The position numbers were made by a program, and so were the translations under genes. DNA of 64,000 nt from NCBI GenBank assembly GCA_037833965.1, contig AP031357.1:12420001-12484000 (forward strand). Direction: 5' to 3'. The notes below the pieces were generated by a model that did not search any database, had not been told where the DNA came from, and saw nothing but the letters and a program-made list of their open reading frames with translations. How positions within the stretch are numbered: position 1 is the stretch's first letter; every line of letters starts with the position of its first letter. Source of the DNA: Marchantia polymorpha subsp. ruderalis (taxonomy: Eukaryota > Streptophyta > Marchantiopsida > Marchantiales > Marchantiaceae). This document shows, piece after piece, positions 1-13,001 of this stretch.

Positions 1-159
1 GGTGTAGAGAAAAATTCGTCGACCCGCGGTGCGCTGGGATGTGCCAGCTCGTGTTGGCTTGGCTTGGCAGCTTAGCACTCATAATATCCACGCTTATCAT
101 TTAACCAATCAAATCAACCAACCGAGATCTATGGCCTCTTCTCGACATGCAACGCGAGC

Positions 160-1983
160 TTACTGCGAGCTAGTGGGATCGTCGCCACTGTCGCCTTGCT
201 GGTGCCCGGACCCTCCCATCGAGTGGTGCTGCTGCTCCGGATTCACGTTGCGTTGGCTGTACGCGTTCAGGGCCGCCAGCATGCCCAAGTGGCTGCCTTC
301 GCCGCCCAGCCCCAGGCCCGTGCCGGGCAAATTTTGCGCCCCCGGCTGCAGCAGCATCGAGCCCAGCGGCATGTGCCCGCCCAGGTGCCCGCCCTGCAGC
401 TCCAGCCCCATGCCGCCCGACAGATTGATGCGCGGCATGAGCGCCACGCCCCCGCTCGACAGCACGGGCATCATCGGGTTGCTCGACGAGGGCTGGTTCC
501 CGCCCCCGCCCGACGGCCCGAGCTGAATGGACGTCGGCGGGGCCGCCATTCTGTACATTGTGCCGGCCTGGCCTGCCGACGGGAAGGTCCAAATCTGCTC
601 GTTCCCGGGGCCTGCCATCACTCCGGGCGTGGAAGAACCACTGACCGGGAGCATCCAAATCGTGCCTGGCATGCCGCCGCTGCTCGACACGCCCGCGACG
701 GCAGGTCCCACCGCCCACATTGTGGACATCAAATTGGAGCCGCCGGGGCCCTGCTGCATTCCGCCCTGCCGCGACGCCGTGGCGCGCACCGGCCTCACGG
801 GCTCCGGATCCTCCTTAAACCTGGCCAGAGGCCCGCCGCTGGAGCCCGGGCGCGCGCGCTTCCTGATTCCGCCCTTGCTATCGGCCGAGTCTCCTACGCC
901 CATCCCCTCCTCCCCGACGAGGCCCTCGTGCTGGAACCCCGCCATCACGTCGTGCGACATTTCGCCGTGGCCTCCATGCCCGCCGTGGCCCATACTCAGC
1001 CGGCGATTCTCTTCCATGGCCGCCCGATTTTGTTGCATCACTCTCTCCTCCGCTCCTGCATCCCACTCTCGTTGGCTCTGAGCAACGCGCACCTGCTGCT
1101 CCTGCATCCGCTGGCTGTCCAGATCTGCCTGCGACGGCCCTAACCCGGCTAAACCCATGGACCCGTGCAGAGTCCCCGGCCGCCCCCCGGCAGCTGCTGC
1201 CGCCATGCCCGATGAGCTTCGCAGCGCCCCTTGGAGCGACGACGCGAGCGCCGGCACCGTCCCGGTTCCGGTCGCTGCTATTATGGCAGGTTCTGCCTGC
1301 TGCAGCAACCATTCTATGGTCTCTCCGTCCGACTTGTGAGCCAATTCCCGAGTCAGCTGGAAAATCCGGGCGGCGCACGAGGCAGGCATTCGAATCCTCC
1401 TGCCCCTTCCATCGACCTTCGTGTGCCTGTCTTTCGTAGACGATCGTTTGGGAGGGGCCTTCTTCGGGGGCTGCTGTATTTCTTGGCCGCCTCCACTGGG
1501 AACCATACTTCCCTGCTGTGCCTCCTGCTGCTGCTGCTGTTGCTGCTGTTGTTGCTGCTGCTGTTGTTGCTGGCTTCCACTGCCACTGGCGCCCCCACCT
1601 CCACCACCGCTACCACCACCGCGTTGCATTTGCAAGCCGGTCATTTGTTGCTCTCCGTATTCTTGTCCCATTCCCCCCATCCCTAGAGACGGATCAACCT
1701 GGGAGGGCCCGTGACCGGCTCCTCCTATTCCTGCACCCCCCATGGCTGCCATGGCTTGTGCAATCGCCCCTGCATTGAGATGAGAACCCTGTTGCTGCTG
1801 TTGATCTAAAACGCCACGAGAAGGACCGTAGCCAACTAAACCCCGCGCTTCGGCTTGCTGTTGCTGGTAAGAGACCAATTGCGATGGCATGCCATGAGGA
1901 CTTGTGTCGGAACTACCTCCTGCGCCACCCCCCGAGTCCCGCTGCGAGTCGGATTTTGAGTGGCCATGCCCTCCTGAATCCAT
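160..1983 (-). CDS. TCP1: Class I (PCF-type) TCP transcription factor, single exon, 607 aa
   Basis: This is a nuclear DNA-binding regulator of plant growth and cell proliferation. The TCP domain lies at about residues 184-241: basic region [17 protein letters not shown], then the helix-loop-helix with [12 protein letters not shown] and [13 protein letters not shown], then [11 protein letters not shown]. The short basic region and the QQAEP/TGTGT tail are class I features. Cys203 sits at the position linked in class I TCPs to redox-sensitive DNA binding (family knowledge). Before the domain are glycine-rich stretches and a run of 16 glutamines (residues 138-153). After it comes a long Gly/Met/Ser-rich tail ending DDPTSSQ. 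I chose the ATG at 1983 because [14 protein letters not shown] starts a typical low-complexity TCP N-terminus; the frame stays open 116 codons further up to an ATG at 2331. No intron is needed. Marchantia is thought to have one class I TCP, so the symbol is inferred from the suspected species. Confidence 0.93.
   Translation of the reverse strand: MDSGGHGHSKSDSQRDSGGGAGGSSDTSPHGMPSQLVSYQQQQAEARGLVGYGPSRGVLDQQQQQGSHLNAGAIAQAMAAMGGAGIGGAGHGPSQVDPSLGMGGMGQEYGEQQMTGLQMQRGGGSGGGGGGASGSGSQQQQQQQQQQQQQQQQEAQQGSMVPSGGGQEIQQPPKKAPPKRSSTKDRHTKVDGRGRRIRMPASCAARIFQLTRELAHKSDGETIEWLLQQAEPAIIAATGTGTVPALASSLQGALRSSSGMAAAAAGGRPGTLHGSMGLAGLGPSQADLDSQRMQEQQVRVAQSQREWDAGAEERVMQQNRAAMEENRRLSMGHGGHGGHGEMSHDVMAGFQHEGLVGEEGMGVGDSADSKGGIRKRARPGSSGGPLARFKEDPEPVRPVRATASRQGGMQQGPGGSNLMSTMWAVGPAVAGVSSSGGMPGTIWMLPVSGSSTPGVMAGPGNEQIWTFPSAGQAGTMYRMAAPPTSIQLGPSGGGGNQPSSSNPMMPVLSSGGVALMPRINLSGGMGLELQGGHLGGHMPLGSMLLQPGAQNLPGTGLGLGGEGSHLGMLAALNAYSQRNVNPEQQHHSMGGSGHQQGDSGDDPTSSQ
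1525..1572 (-). repeat. CAG/CAA tract encoding 16 glutamines
   Basis: Mixed CAG and CAA codons (CTG/TTG on the plus strand) encode an uninterrupted polyQ run just N-terminal to the TCP domain. Shorter Q runs occur nearby, around 1790-1805 and 1855-1870. The CAA interruptions should make it less prone to slippage than a pure CAG run. Confidence 0.9.
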
Positions 1984-3750
1984 GTACCTACTGGACCTAT
2001 CTATTGTAAGCCGCTGCTGCTTGCTTGAGCTCAATGACTTCGCTCGGTCTAAGACTAAAGTGGATCGACATAACCTTACGGAAAAAACAGTCAGATGACT
2101 AAAACCTACTACCTTCTCGCTGAGGGTACGTCGATGCTGCTGCTGCTGCTGATGGGAATGATCGTGCTGTGACGAGAAAACGACGATGACGACAACAACA
2201 CATATCGTAGATGGGGAAGTGATACTTGCCGAAATCAGTCCTGGCTTTGAGTGCAAGAGAAGAAGAAGAGAAGAAGACAGGAAGGGCGCGGGCATGCGCA
2301 GGCAGCCAGGCAAGGGGGCACACACACCCATCAGCTATCCAGTGTTTCATTGCACGCTGCCCGTCACCCCCCTGCTTCTTCCCATTCCACTCCCTCCCTC
2401 ACCCCCCTTCCTGTGTACCCAGAGCAACTCCAGTGCGCTCCATGGTGACACAATCGACCAAGAGTAGAGTAGAGTAATGAACGCTAAGTAATGTCAGTCG
2501 AAGACGATGATATGATGGTGTGCGATTAACTCACCTACTCATCCACCACCCCACTCAGATTGCCACTGCTGCTTGCTGTGCGAGATCATACTACGCACAT
2601 AATCCGCCAGCTTGCCCTCGCGGGCTCCTTGCGCTTCCAGAGACTTGACCTGATGCCGCAGCTCAAGCATCATCTGTTACCCCGCCACAACCATGGCCCT
2701 TCTTCATCTTCCGTAAGGCCCGAGTCAGTGTCGCTGGCGACGGTTTTGCCGAGAAATCAAAAGATCGGAGGCTGAACGGTAAATGCTTCAGGAACCAGAG
2801 CATGAGGAGTGAACGAGAGGAAGGACGAGGTGGCAGAGGGAAAGGGTTGAGGAGAGAGTCTCGTGTCGTGAGCCTCACGCAGGCAGTGAAGCGAAGGCGG
2901 TCGCCTACCTCACTCGAGCCCCGGTGGGGTCGGGGCAACAGCAAATTACTCCACTTCCATAGCAGCACGCAACCGCAAAACGCGAGGGAGAAAAGCATAC
3001 GCGGGAGCAGCGAGGCGGGGCAATATACGGCAAAACGGTGGGCTTCCAATATAAGAGAGCGGCCATTGGAAACATGCCGGGCCCACTGCTCGACCTTCCT
3101 GCCCTGACGCCATAGCCTCTCTCTCTCTCTCTCTCACCCCGACCCCCCCACTCAAAACCTTCTCTTCTTCACCTCGCGCCCTCTCTCCTCTCCACCTCAC
3201 CCCCGCCTCCCCCCACTTTCCCAAGAGAGCTCTCGGCTCGCAGCTTGGTGTAGCGCGAACGCTCGCTCATCGCTCATCCACTCGGTCGGTGCTAACTCTC
3301 GAGTCCCTCTCTCGCTCTCCCGCAAAGCTGCGCTCTCATTTCATCTTCTCTCTCCTTCATTCCTTCCTTCCTTCTCCTCCCTCCCACCCTCCCCCTACTA
3401 CTTTGCCCCAGTTACCCAAGTTTCTCTCCAATCCAACTGTGCAGCTGCTGCTGTGATGGTGGTGGCGCACTGGTGGTGGAATGCTGTGGGACCCTCCAGC
3501 TTCCCTCCCCTCTCTCCTCTCCTCTCCTCCCTCGCTCGCTCGCCCGTCCCCTCCCGTGCACAAACCTCACTGACGACGGACTGGACTTCTACTCCTACCG
3601 ACTGATCGCGCGAAGAAAATTAGTGCAGCGCCTGTCTCGTCGCGCGGCTCGACGAGCACGCCCTTCTGTCACAAGCTTCGCTGCATCATTCAATTCTCTC
3701 CCTATCGCACCAAAATCCTGCGAATCGTCAAAAAGGCACGCTCGACGTCT
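1984..3750 (-). promoter_or_regulatory. Leader and promoter zone of the TCP gene
   Basis: GC-rich DNA immediately upstream of the TCP start, with no recognisable coding exon. It contains long pyrimidine tracts on the plus strand (2370-2430, 3110-3230, 3300-3410, 3495-3560), including a CT dinucleotide run at 3117-3136. These read as GA-rich in the TCP sense direction. The part at 1984-2331 is open in the TCP frame. Open reading frames here on both strands are proline-, arginine- or serine-rich products of biased composition and are not taken as genes. The exact transcription start and any leader intron cannot be placed from sequence alone. Confidence 0.5.
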
Positions 3751-6700
3751 ACGTCGACCGCGGAAGGGATTGGGTCGGATGGCGATGTCCTTGACTCTCC
3801 TTCCCTCCTTCCTTCCTTCAGTCTTCCTTCCCTCTCTCGCTCAGGTGGCTTGCTGGCCTGCCGGCTGGCTGGCCGGGCCGGGACACGGAGGAGCAGACGG
3901 CCGCAGACGAGCAGAGCATTCATTGATGCCAGATTCAGGCGCGTGCGCTTATACGGGTGGCACTGACACCCTCTTAAAGGACATTCAGCTCCGTTCCATT
4001 CCAGCCCATCCGGCCCCAGTTCACATCTCCGTCCTTCGTCTTATGAACGGCCATGCTGTGGACGGAACTTTGTGCCCCACTCGGGCTCAGTTATTCCTCC
4101 GTGCTCCACATTACCATCATCATCATCATCCATACTGTCCCTGCCGATAGAAATAACGGGCTCCCCATAAGTTTACAATTACAGTACGATTACCTGCATC
4201 AGAGAATAGCACGACCTCCTCTTTGGATACGTGGTCACGCACCCATCTCCATGGCCAGCCCATTTGGCCATGCCATCCGTCCCCATGATCAGGACCTGGG
4301 ATATGGAACGCCCCCCTGTACCCTGCAGGCCCGCCGAGTTTTAGACAATCACATCACCGGATATTCGTGGGACGATATACTTCCTCGTACCCCGGTCAAG
4401 ACAATATTACTTCTTCGTACCCCGAAAGTTAAAAGAATATATACATTCATACTCACCGCACGTGCAACCGGCAGTAACTGGGAATATCGCTGAAGCCGGT
4501 GATACCAGCAAGGTGTAAGAGTGGCAAGGTGCCAGCACAGTTTGAAATGGTGGCGTTTTTGTTCCCTTTGTACAATACGATACAGTATTATACATGGTGA
4601 TGTATGTATCCTCTTTCCAACAAAGGGGAGTTGCAGGATGGGCAGGTAGAATGTCATTGTGACTCTTAAAACTTTTCCAAGATACTGTTGCATCATCAAT
4701 TGTAAGGTTAACGCTCTATTCAGTTCCAGTAATTCTCTCTGGTGTCATACGCCAAGCTTATGAAAGTGAAGATTATGGTGTATCAGGTGGATTCAACCTA
4801 GGATATAAGGCACATTGGATGTTCGCTTGAAAAGGCTTCATGGAAATTGCTCAATGAACAATTGCGGAGTGATGAAATTTTCTATTTTTTCTAACTTTAC
4901 ATATCATGATTTACAAACATGTGAGGTCCCGTGATTGGTATTGTATATTGTATATATAAAAATATAGATTGGTATATAAACTATGTATACCGTACATGAA
5001 TAATGTGTGATAAAAGAAAATAATACATCTCGTATAGGCAGAAAAGCCCTATTATTTGCACTCCATCGCCAGGAGCAGTTGTGAAATATGGTGCAATCTC
5101 TGGACAGCCGACGCAATTTATTTTCGATTTAAGATATGGTACAATGTCATTGTTACGAAATAACGGAAGGAGTCTATAGCAAACATACTTGGTTTTGACA
5201 GGAATGAACAAAATATCATACAGTATTGCCAAAAGGCAAGATTATATGTATACAACCTGACACGCAGTTACCATTCGAAAGACAAGACTCATAGTTGGAC
5301 GGACACCAAGACACCAACTACGAGCCTTTTCGGCCGCAGATTCTGAAATGTGCTGATGGCACGTCCACGCTACGACCGACATTGAAAGATCGCGACGATG
5401 ATATCTCTATACAGAAGAGGATACGAGATCCGGATTTCGCTTGGGGATTCAAGATGCCCTACGTTTTGATTGCAAGACATCGAGGGAGTGTGACAGCGCG
5501 AGCTCGTCATTTTTATGGAGATTAGGAACACAGCGGCCAGCGCTTGAGGTCGATGGACGAGCATGGATTTCGCCGGGATCTGCCATCGTCGAGATCGTGG
5601 GAATTTCCGGGATTTATTTAGTGGGTCTGGCTGTTCTGGGGGTTGTTGTTCGAGGCGTGGTTTTGGCGGCTCTGCATCGTTCTAACGCTGGTTCTCACTG
5701 ATTCCTGTTCTGTATTCGACTGGATTCCAGTCACGTCCACTCTCTACTTGGTTAGGTCACATACTTGTGAGAAGGTTCAGTGGACCAGCCATCACACACA
5801 TACACTCAACCGGCAGCTGCCACTCCAGACTTTGATGCTGCCCTTTTTAACTCCAGGGATGTGAGGATTTGAGAAGAAGTTTAGTCCTCTTCAGGAGCAT
5901 GACGAATATTTTCAAGTTCCCCGTGGCTGTTCAACGGTCATGTATATTGGGTCCACCGCGTACTGTCGGTCACTCATCCCCGCTATGCATGGTCAGCGCC
6001 GGCGACGGGCAGTCAGTGCAACGGTCAGTCCTCTAACGGCTCCATACCGCGCATAGGACCGACTGCCATAGCATGACCTGCAGCGGCCATGATACAGCCC
6101 ATCTCTGCTCTCAAGGTCGGGATTTGCAAGTAGACATTGGCAAGCCTTCTCGGCCCTCCAGTACCGAGTAGATTTTAGCTACGGCACTACTTTCTCGTCC
6201 CCCGCCGCAGGTACGAAAACAAACCGCCAAGCGTCAGGTAAAACGGAAACGAAAGCGAAGAAAAGGAAAGCCATGGGGTCGGATTAAACTACACTGTAAC
6301 GTTACATTCAGTTCGTTGGCCGTGACCCTGTCTGAACGTGCAAAGGACATATTCCCAACATCTTCACGGCGGGTGCTTACATCTACGTTCTGTGTCTACC
6401 ATTGGAGCTAGCTCTAGGCTCTCTTTTGCAAACAACCTCCGACCGACGGGCGGACGGGTGGTCGGACGGACGGACGAACTCACCTCAACGGACGTAGACG
6501 GAATGACGGAGGAAGTTTCTGTGATCAGAGATCACCGACTGGCACTCTCCGAACCTCTCTCGAAAGTCGGACAGGCTCGGATCGGGTCGGGCAGTAGAGT
6601 GGGCAGCGACTTGTGCTTGGTGCGAGGCCTCCTCTGTAAGTTGTAACAGTACCTTTCCTGTAAATTCCTCTTCGACTCTGTGATATTTTCTGCTCCTTCT

Positions 6701-9700
6701 TCTCTTCTGAAGGAGCAGCAGGAGCTCATTGCCCTAGAGAGGAGCCAAAGTGCATTCTCCTCGAAGTTCTAGCCACACCAAGATGCACAATGGATATGTA
6801 TCACTGTGGCCCCCATCTCTTTTCAGCCAGTCTTAAAGAATTGGGTTAAAGCTATCCTGGATCGAAGATTCTCTTAACTACTGTTGACAATCTTCCTCCC
6901 TCCCTCCCTCCCTCTCTTTCTATCTCTCGTTTTCACGTCAGTATGGTTTCAGGGACGGAAGAGGAGCAGTCCGCCCACAAGAAGAACCGAATCAGTCTCG
7001 TGGATGGACGGATGGATGCATCGCAGGCATCACTGTCACTCACCCAGAGATCCGAGGATGGACGCAGGTTCCGAAACCTTGCGTAAGGATAATATACTCT
7101 AGCCCCTCATAAAATCAAGGACTGGGTTTGATCGCCAAGTGTTGTTATTGTTGGCATGGGTGAAATGGAAAAAGTCTTATCCAAAAGCGCTGCCTGGCAT
7201 GTCATCTCGTGTCATGTTTGTTAAAGTTTACATTACATCGACTATATATTTTTTGTCAACTCCGGGAGAATATTATGTACATGTGGGTGAGTGCTAAATT
7301 AACTGTTTTCCAGTGTACGGTGGCACTACTTGTGAATTTAATGCACACATCCATAGATTATTATAAACTTGCTGTAGCCCAGCCAGTGGGGTGCTTATCT
7401 GTGTCATATCGCCACCCGGGGGGTGGGCCCACAACGATGACAAAACACCGAAAACATCTCCAGCTTCACAGACCTCTCTCACATCTCCTGAAGACGAGAA
7501 CAATTCCAACGATGTGCAAGCTCATCAGCGCGTGCACCTCAACTACACTAGCACCGGCAGCACCTCAAATATCATCCGATCCTCGTCTCCAGTTTCTTCA
7601 TCTGCTCCCTCTGCTGTGCTAAGCGTTAGAACACCCTTTCGATGGTCTATAATCCCATTTGCCAACCCTGTCCTCTCCAGCGAATCGACGTATGACAGAA
7701 TTTGAATTCAAACATCGTGCGAGATAAACTACCCGGGGCTTTCTTATCTGCCATGAAGGCACTCTACTTCCTTTCTGGGCTATCCGATAGGCTGGCATGT
7801 GAGAGAACGAGGACCTAGGAGGTGAAATAAACAATGCGCCCCCTCCTCCACAGCCAAAAGAGAAGAGAAAAGAGGGGAAAAGGAAAAACTATTCATTCAT
7901 CCATCAATCAACACGAACATCATCTTTCTCTCGCCCCAATTGAATGAATGATGATATTGATGATACACTTTATAAAAAGCCTAGGTGAATAATAGTAATC
8001 TTCCTTGTAGTACCCCACACCACACACCCACCCATTCATAAATTATGAAAGGCCGTTCTGTTTCGTTGCACTGTTTCCTCAACAGTCCCTTTTTTGCCCC
8101 ATAGTGTATAATAGTAGACGTCGGAGTGGTAGTCACACATCACATCCGATCATATCATGTGAAGAGCCCTTCGCGCCTTCGACTCAGTCGAACCCGTCAC
8201 CGCAAATCAATTATCCGAAATAACCGTATCCACTCGCATCGTCGCTCTTCGCCATGGTTTATATTTGGATTCGTTTCCATCATCGTCGCTCGGCCGTCTG
8301 CTTCCAAAGGTTCATCGGCCTCCCTCCGCTTCCCCCATGGATGGAGCCCGTCCCCGTGATGTGGACATCCACTAATCGTACCCGGTGTGGTTCTTCCGCT
8401 CGTCCTCCCTCCCTCCCTCCCTCTCGCTTCGCTCCGTCCTTGAGTCCCGCCGTGGGAGTCATGTGGAGGGCCCCTGGGTCTAATTCTTCCCTCCAAGGAA
8501 AAGGACCGGAACGAATGTCCTCGCGCGTCCCGTTAGGGGACTGGACGGGACGGGACGGGACTGGGACCCATGGAACTCATGGCCTGACATGGTCTCATGG
8601 GCCCCCCCATCCCATCCCCCGCCCATATTCCAAATTGTGTGAAGTTAAAAACCCCATTCAAAAATACTGCACCCGGTACATACAGAGCGTACGGCCCAGC
8701 AGAGTATCCAAGGCGAGATTTGTCGCCCGACTTCAGAAGTAGTTATTAAAAGCATTCACATCACTCCCCCGGTCAGGCTCGGGTCGCTCGCAAGGACTCG
8801 CCGAGACCCAACCCGCCCCGCGACGCGGCCAGCTTCTCTTTGTCCTTTGCAGACGCACCCCGTCCCGTCAACCCTCCGTTACCCTGCCCTCCTTTCCTGC
8901 TCCTTACCGTTCTGCGGCGCGATGCGGCTTCAGCGTAGGTCACGCTGCGGCACCGCATAGACCGCCGGGCGACAAGCTATCTGTCCTGAACAATTGGACG
9001 ACGCAGTGAATCGCAGTGAAAACATTTGACCTGCTTTCTACCACGCTCCCAAAACCAAGCAATTCGACAAAATTCGGCGTAAATATCTCTCGATCGAAGG
9101 TTTTACGGTGTCGAAACGGAAGTGCGGTTCGGGCTGCTACCGACGAGGAGACCGCGCCGCAGTAAGAGATGTCATGTGCGAGATCCGTCGGTCATCTCGT
9201 CGGGCGCCCGTCGCAGGAGTTTTTCTCCCGGCAGCTTTGTCGCGTTGAGGGTGACCCGCAGCCCCGCAAAGATGTCACACAGTCACATGGTGTGGCGTTG
9301 ACCTGCTGTCACCGCGCAAACCTCCCTCCCCGAACCAAACGTCCGGCGTCAAGGTCCAACGCAGTTCTCACTTCAGTGCACCTCAGCTCATCTGATTCAG
9401 TTCAGTTGCCATTCACGTTCCACCTCCTCGAGATAAAGCTCCGCAAGAAATCCTGGCGGTGGGGTAGGAGAGCAGGGCCATGTTTCGGGCAAAGATTCTA
9501 GAGCCCATCCCTTATTGGACAGAAGGCGCGAGCCTTATAACTTCGTTCCGTTTCACTTTGACGGAGATCCACTGCACTGCAGATTGGTTTGAAAGGAAAT
9601 TAACTTTCTTCTGGTCCCACACACACGCCGAAACTAAGGGTTTTTATTCCCGAAAGAAAATGATTTCTTTCTCTGTACGATGTCACACTGCGATACTGAG
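3751..9700. other. Gene-free stretch upstream of TCP
   Basis: Mixed-composition DNA without a convincing gene on either strand. It holds simple repeats such as a CAT run (about 4113-4130), TCCC runs (about 6894-6915 and 8405-8422) and a short GGGAC run (about 8543-8563). GC-rich patches occur at 8150-8600 and 8760-9450. The composition is clearly less AT-rich than the TE-rich DNA that begins near 10 kb, so it may be upstream regulatory DNA of the TCP gene or hold a non-coding transcript. No conserved protein motif was seen. Confidence 0.4.
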
Positions 9701-10029
9701 TGAAGATTACATCTGCGTCTACATTCCGATAGATATCCATACATCGAGTGATAGGGTGGGTCGAGGTAGATGCGAGTAGATCTCTTCTCTGCTTCTGCTG
9801 AGAAGTTTCACACGATTACTCTACATGTCAACATTGGAGTCAAGTGCAGTTGACATGATAAAAGTCGGTCTTGTGTAATTTGGAGGATTTTTGCGAATTA
9901 GAAACATATAATAAGGCCCTTCTTGTATGCTATCGTCATGGATCTGGAGTCATGTGTCTATCCACTTCAACCTTTTCTATCTTCCTGCACTTGCAAGTGG
10001 AGACCACCACCACCCATATGAGAGATAGG

Positions 10030-10059
10030 GAAATCGACCTCATCGGTGAGGTCGATTTC
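10030..10059. repeat. Perfect hairpin, 13-bp arms
   Basis: GAAATCGACCTCA at 10030-10042 is followed, after a 4-base loop, by its exact reverse complement at 10047-10059. A second small hairpin, CTAGAACA/TGTTCTAG with a 10-base loop, lies at 10088-10113. Confidence 0.85.
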
Positions 10060-10274
10060 TTGGAGACGAAGCTTTATTAATATCCACCTAGAACATTATG
10101 GAGGGTGTTCTAGAATGTTTATAGATGGGGTAGGGGCCCATATGGGAGCGTGCATTACATGTCTCATTTCTCTTTAGAGCATCAAGTGCATGTGTCTCAG
10201 CTTCCTCGCTCTTGCGAAAACTAGCGAGCAAACAACTTTTGTGATGGTTCTAAAGACAACCAAAGTGTACAAAA

Positions 10275-10534
10275 CTTGACACACACATACATCATTAATC
10301 AATGAAAAACCCAAAACTTTTTCCACCATTCTGCTACGGTCGAGCAGTTTTCAAGGAGAATATTAACATTTAATCCATAACATTTTGTTTCATCTTCTTT
10401 TGCATGAGATAAATGATGAAACAAAATTTTATGGATTAAATGTTAATATTCTCCTTGAAAATTGCTCGACCATAGCAGAATGGTGGAAAAAGTTTTGGGT
10501 TATTTATTGACAAATGATGTATGTGTGTGTCAAG
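10275..10534. repeat. Long foldback: 120-bp inverted repeat with 20-bp loop
   Basis: The arm at 10275-10394 (starting CTTGACACACACATACATC) is the near-exact reverse complement of 10415-10534; I count 7 mismatches in 120 positions by eye. The 20-base loop contains CTTCTTTTGCATGAGAT, whose reverse complement recurs with slight change just outside the right arm (about 10536-10551), so the folding extends beyond the main arms. It encodes no protein. It could be a foldback/MITE-type element, or a young inverted duplication able to give hairpin small RNAs or a microRNA precursor. Confidence 0.85.
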
Positions 10535-13001
10535 ATCTCATGCAAAAGAGAGTAAAAAAAAAACCTCCACTCATCTAACACAGCACACTCTTTGTTGATG
10601 TATCATTCGTGCACTCTCTATCAATGCCACCAAAGTTTGCAATCCCCTCGGGTGGATGGTCAGCAAACGTGGTTGTATTTCAATTTCCTCATTGGCGGCT
10701 ACATGCGTCCATATATTTCTTCAAATTCTCCACATATTATTTCCTCCACTTGAAGTGCTGATACTGTTCATTTAGTAGGCTTAGTTATGTCGCTGCAATT
10801 GATTGTCATAATCATGATCGTTTATTGGAGACTTAACCATCTACTCTTTCTTGAAATAACCCAGTTCTGATTTGCATCCAAGTTTTCATCATTATTTCAT
10901 TTAAGGACTAACATGAAATCTTTGCAATAAACACCAGACAAGGCTTTCCTCCGAGCAGATATCACCCCTACGCTAACTCCTAAAGATATGCGCAGCCACC
11001 CATATATAAAAAACATGGCTTCTATCCCTCTTTCTTTTCTTACCTGATACTCCAATAATATCTCAAATCAAATTTAAGCGAGTTGAAAAGAGAGATGAAT
11101 ATCAGAATATGTCTTGCAACCAAATGCTATGCCATAATTCCAACTAACAGAACACGTTCCATATCTAGAAGATATTCTACATATATGCATACTTCACAAC
11201 CTATGAACATGCGGATGAACAATCATGTTCATCCGCATCTAGCTTTCAGAGCAGGTCTTCAACCTAACAACAATCATTTGTACCTCACAAGGAATAGAGA
11301 TCCAACTTGTGTTCATCCCCTCCCGGTGTGTTTGCTGTACCAACGAAAGCTTCTCAGGAACTCTCCAAATCTATTTTTCTGAATCTCTCTTCATCTCCCT
11401 TGCACTGATTTAGGAGCCCTTTGTTATACAACCAAAAGCAAAGTTTTTTTGTAGCCAGAGAGAGAGAACCTAGAACGAACAAACAAAACCTGCACAGCTT
11501 TAAACTCCCCCTCCCTTCATCAATTTTGAAGCATATTGGATCTGAGAAGCAATCGATATTTCACCTGGATTTACATTCCATTTCAATGCAAAAGGTGAGG
11601 GTTTTCTTCTCACGCAAGGAATTCAGAGCGTATTAGAATGAGTAGGGTGAATTTAACCGTCCCCATCATATCATGATTTCATTACTAGTTTGATTTGGAA
11701 ATTTTTGTTTTATTTGAGATCAGATGTCTATAATGCTTATAATCTTGTTGAAAACAAAGTAGAAAACATTATAAGTACATTAATCATTGTTATAAGTGTC
11801 AATGAAAAAATAAAATAAACTTTGATGGCAAGCTTTAATCATATTGTGTTCATATAAAAGACAAGAAAGATAAAAAAATGTGTCCTTGCAAATATATCAA
11901 TTATGATAAAAAATTTATGTATATATACGTATATATAATGTATATAGTTAAATAATAATTTTATATAAATAATAATTTTATATAAATAAATTTTTAATAT
12001 AAATATATTTAAATATAATTATTTGCGTGATGTATATTTCAAAAATAAGTGTTTGAAAAATATTAAAATTGAAGAAATATAATTTTTCATATACAAGGTG
12101 ATTTCTATTCATATTTTTCCATTATATATGCAATTTTTCATTTGAAATAATGCAAAAAATTTAACTTATTTACAGCTATATAAATTTTTACATTTCTTGT
12201 TAAATGATTATAAACATAAAATTACTAATATTCAGATCAAACTTAAATTAGCTTAATTCAATCATCAATTGTTATATATCAATATACATATATCAAATTT
12301 GTCTACATATATAATTTTCTGTAATTTGTTGAAAAAATTTGTATCACATTCAATTGAGTGATAATATCATCTATCATATTCATGTTTTATATTTGTAATC
12401 TAAAAAAAAATTACATAGTTTTATCTAACAACCAAAAAGTTAAGTAACTGATTGACTCGTATTCTTCTTCATCTCATCACCGTTTATATTCCACAACAGA
12501 AAAGTGTTTCTTGCGAGTCTTAATCTGATAGTGTTGAAGAAGGTGCACTGTATGTTGAGTTGATTTGGTTTATGAAATAAATTTTGGACTAAAATTGTCA
12601 TTACCGCAGTGTATTTGATAAACCATTCTCCTTATAGTGCAATCATATTTTGACACGGTTTAAACTTAGACACAAACAGAATGCTTATTACAGTTTTTGA
12701 AATTTTTTGGTTGTACAATTTATACTCTCTTACACAAGGATAATGAGCTCAAGTAGAATATCACATCCAAGAAATGTTGTTTTCTTGGAATTTCTAGTGT
12801 TGAGAAGAGTTCAATACTATGGTATCTAGTGATCAATAAAGTTATTCTCACTAGTAATGTTTCTTTCAATGAATCCAAATCATTGAAAGAGTAGGAAAAG
12901 CTTTCAAGCTCCCCATACTTGAAAAGAAATATTTCCACTCAAGGATGTTGTTGAGGAAAAGACTTATCATTATGTGATAAATGATGTGACATAAGGAGAA
13001 G
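10535..13001. other. AT-rich, gene-free stretch
   Basis: Increasingly AT-rich DNA with no recognisable gene. A perfect 12-bp hairpin (ATGCGGATGAAC with its reverse complement, 6-base loop) lies at 11209-11238. A short tandem repeat of a 17-bp AT-only unit lies near 11950-11990. Probably old TE-derived sequence. Confidence 0.4.

Noticed and set aside
170..1143. Long open frames on both strands over the TCP gene
   Set aside because: They are alternative-frame shadows of the GC-rich TCP coding sequence; only the 160-1983 minus frame carries the TCP domain.
3473..4150. 225-codon plus-strand open frame
   Set aside because: Composition follows the pyrimidine-rich repeats and a CAT run (His tract). 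It has no domain and no splice support.
5295..5864. Overlapping short frames suggesting a small gene
   Set aside because: No conserved motif and no consistent exon structure.
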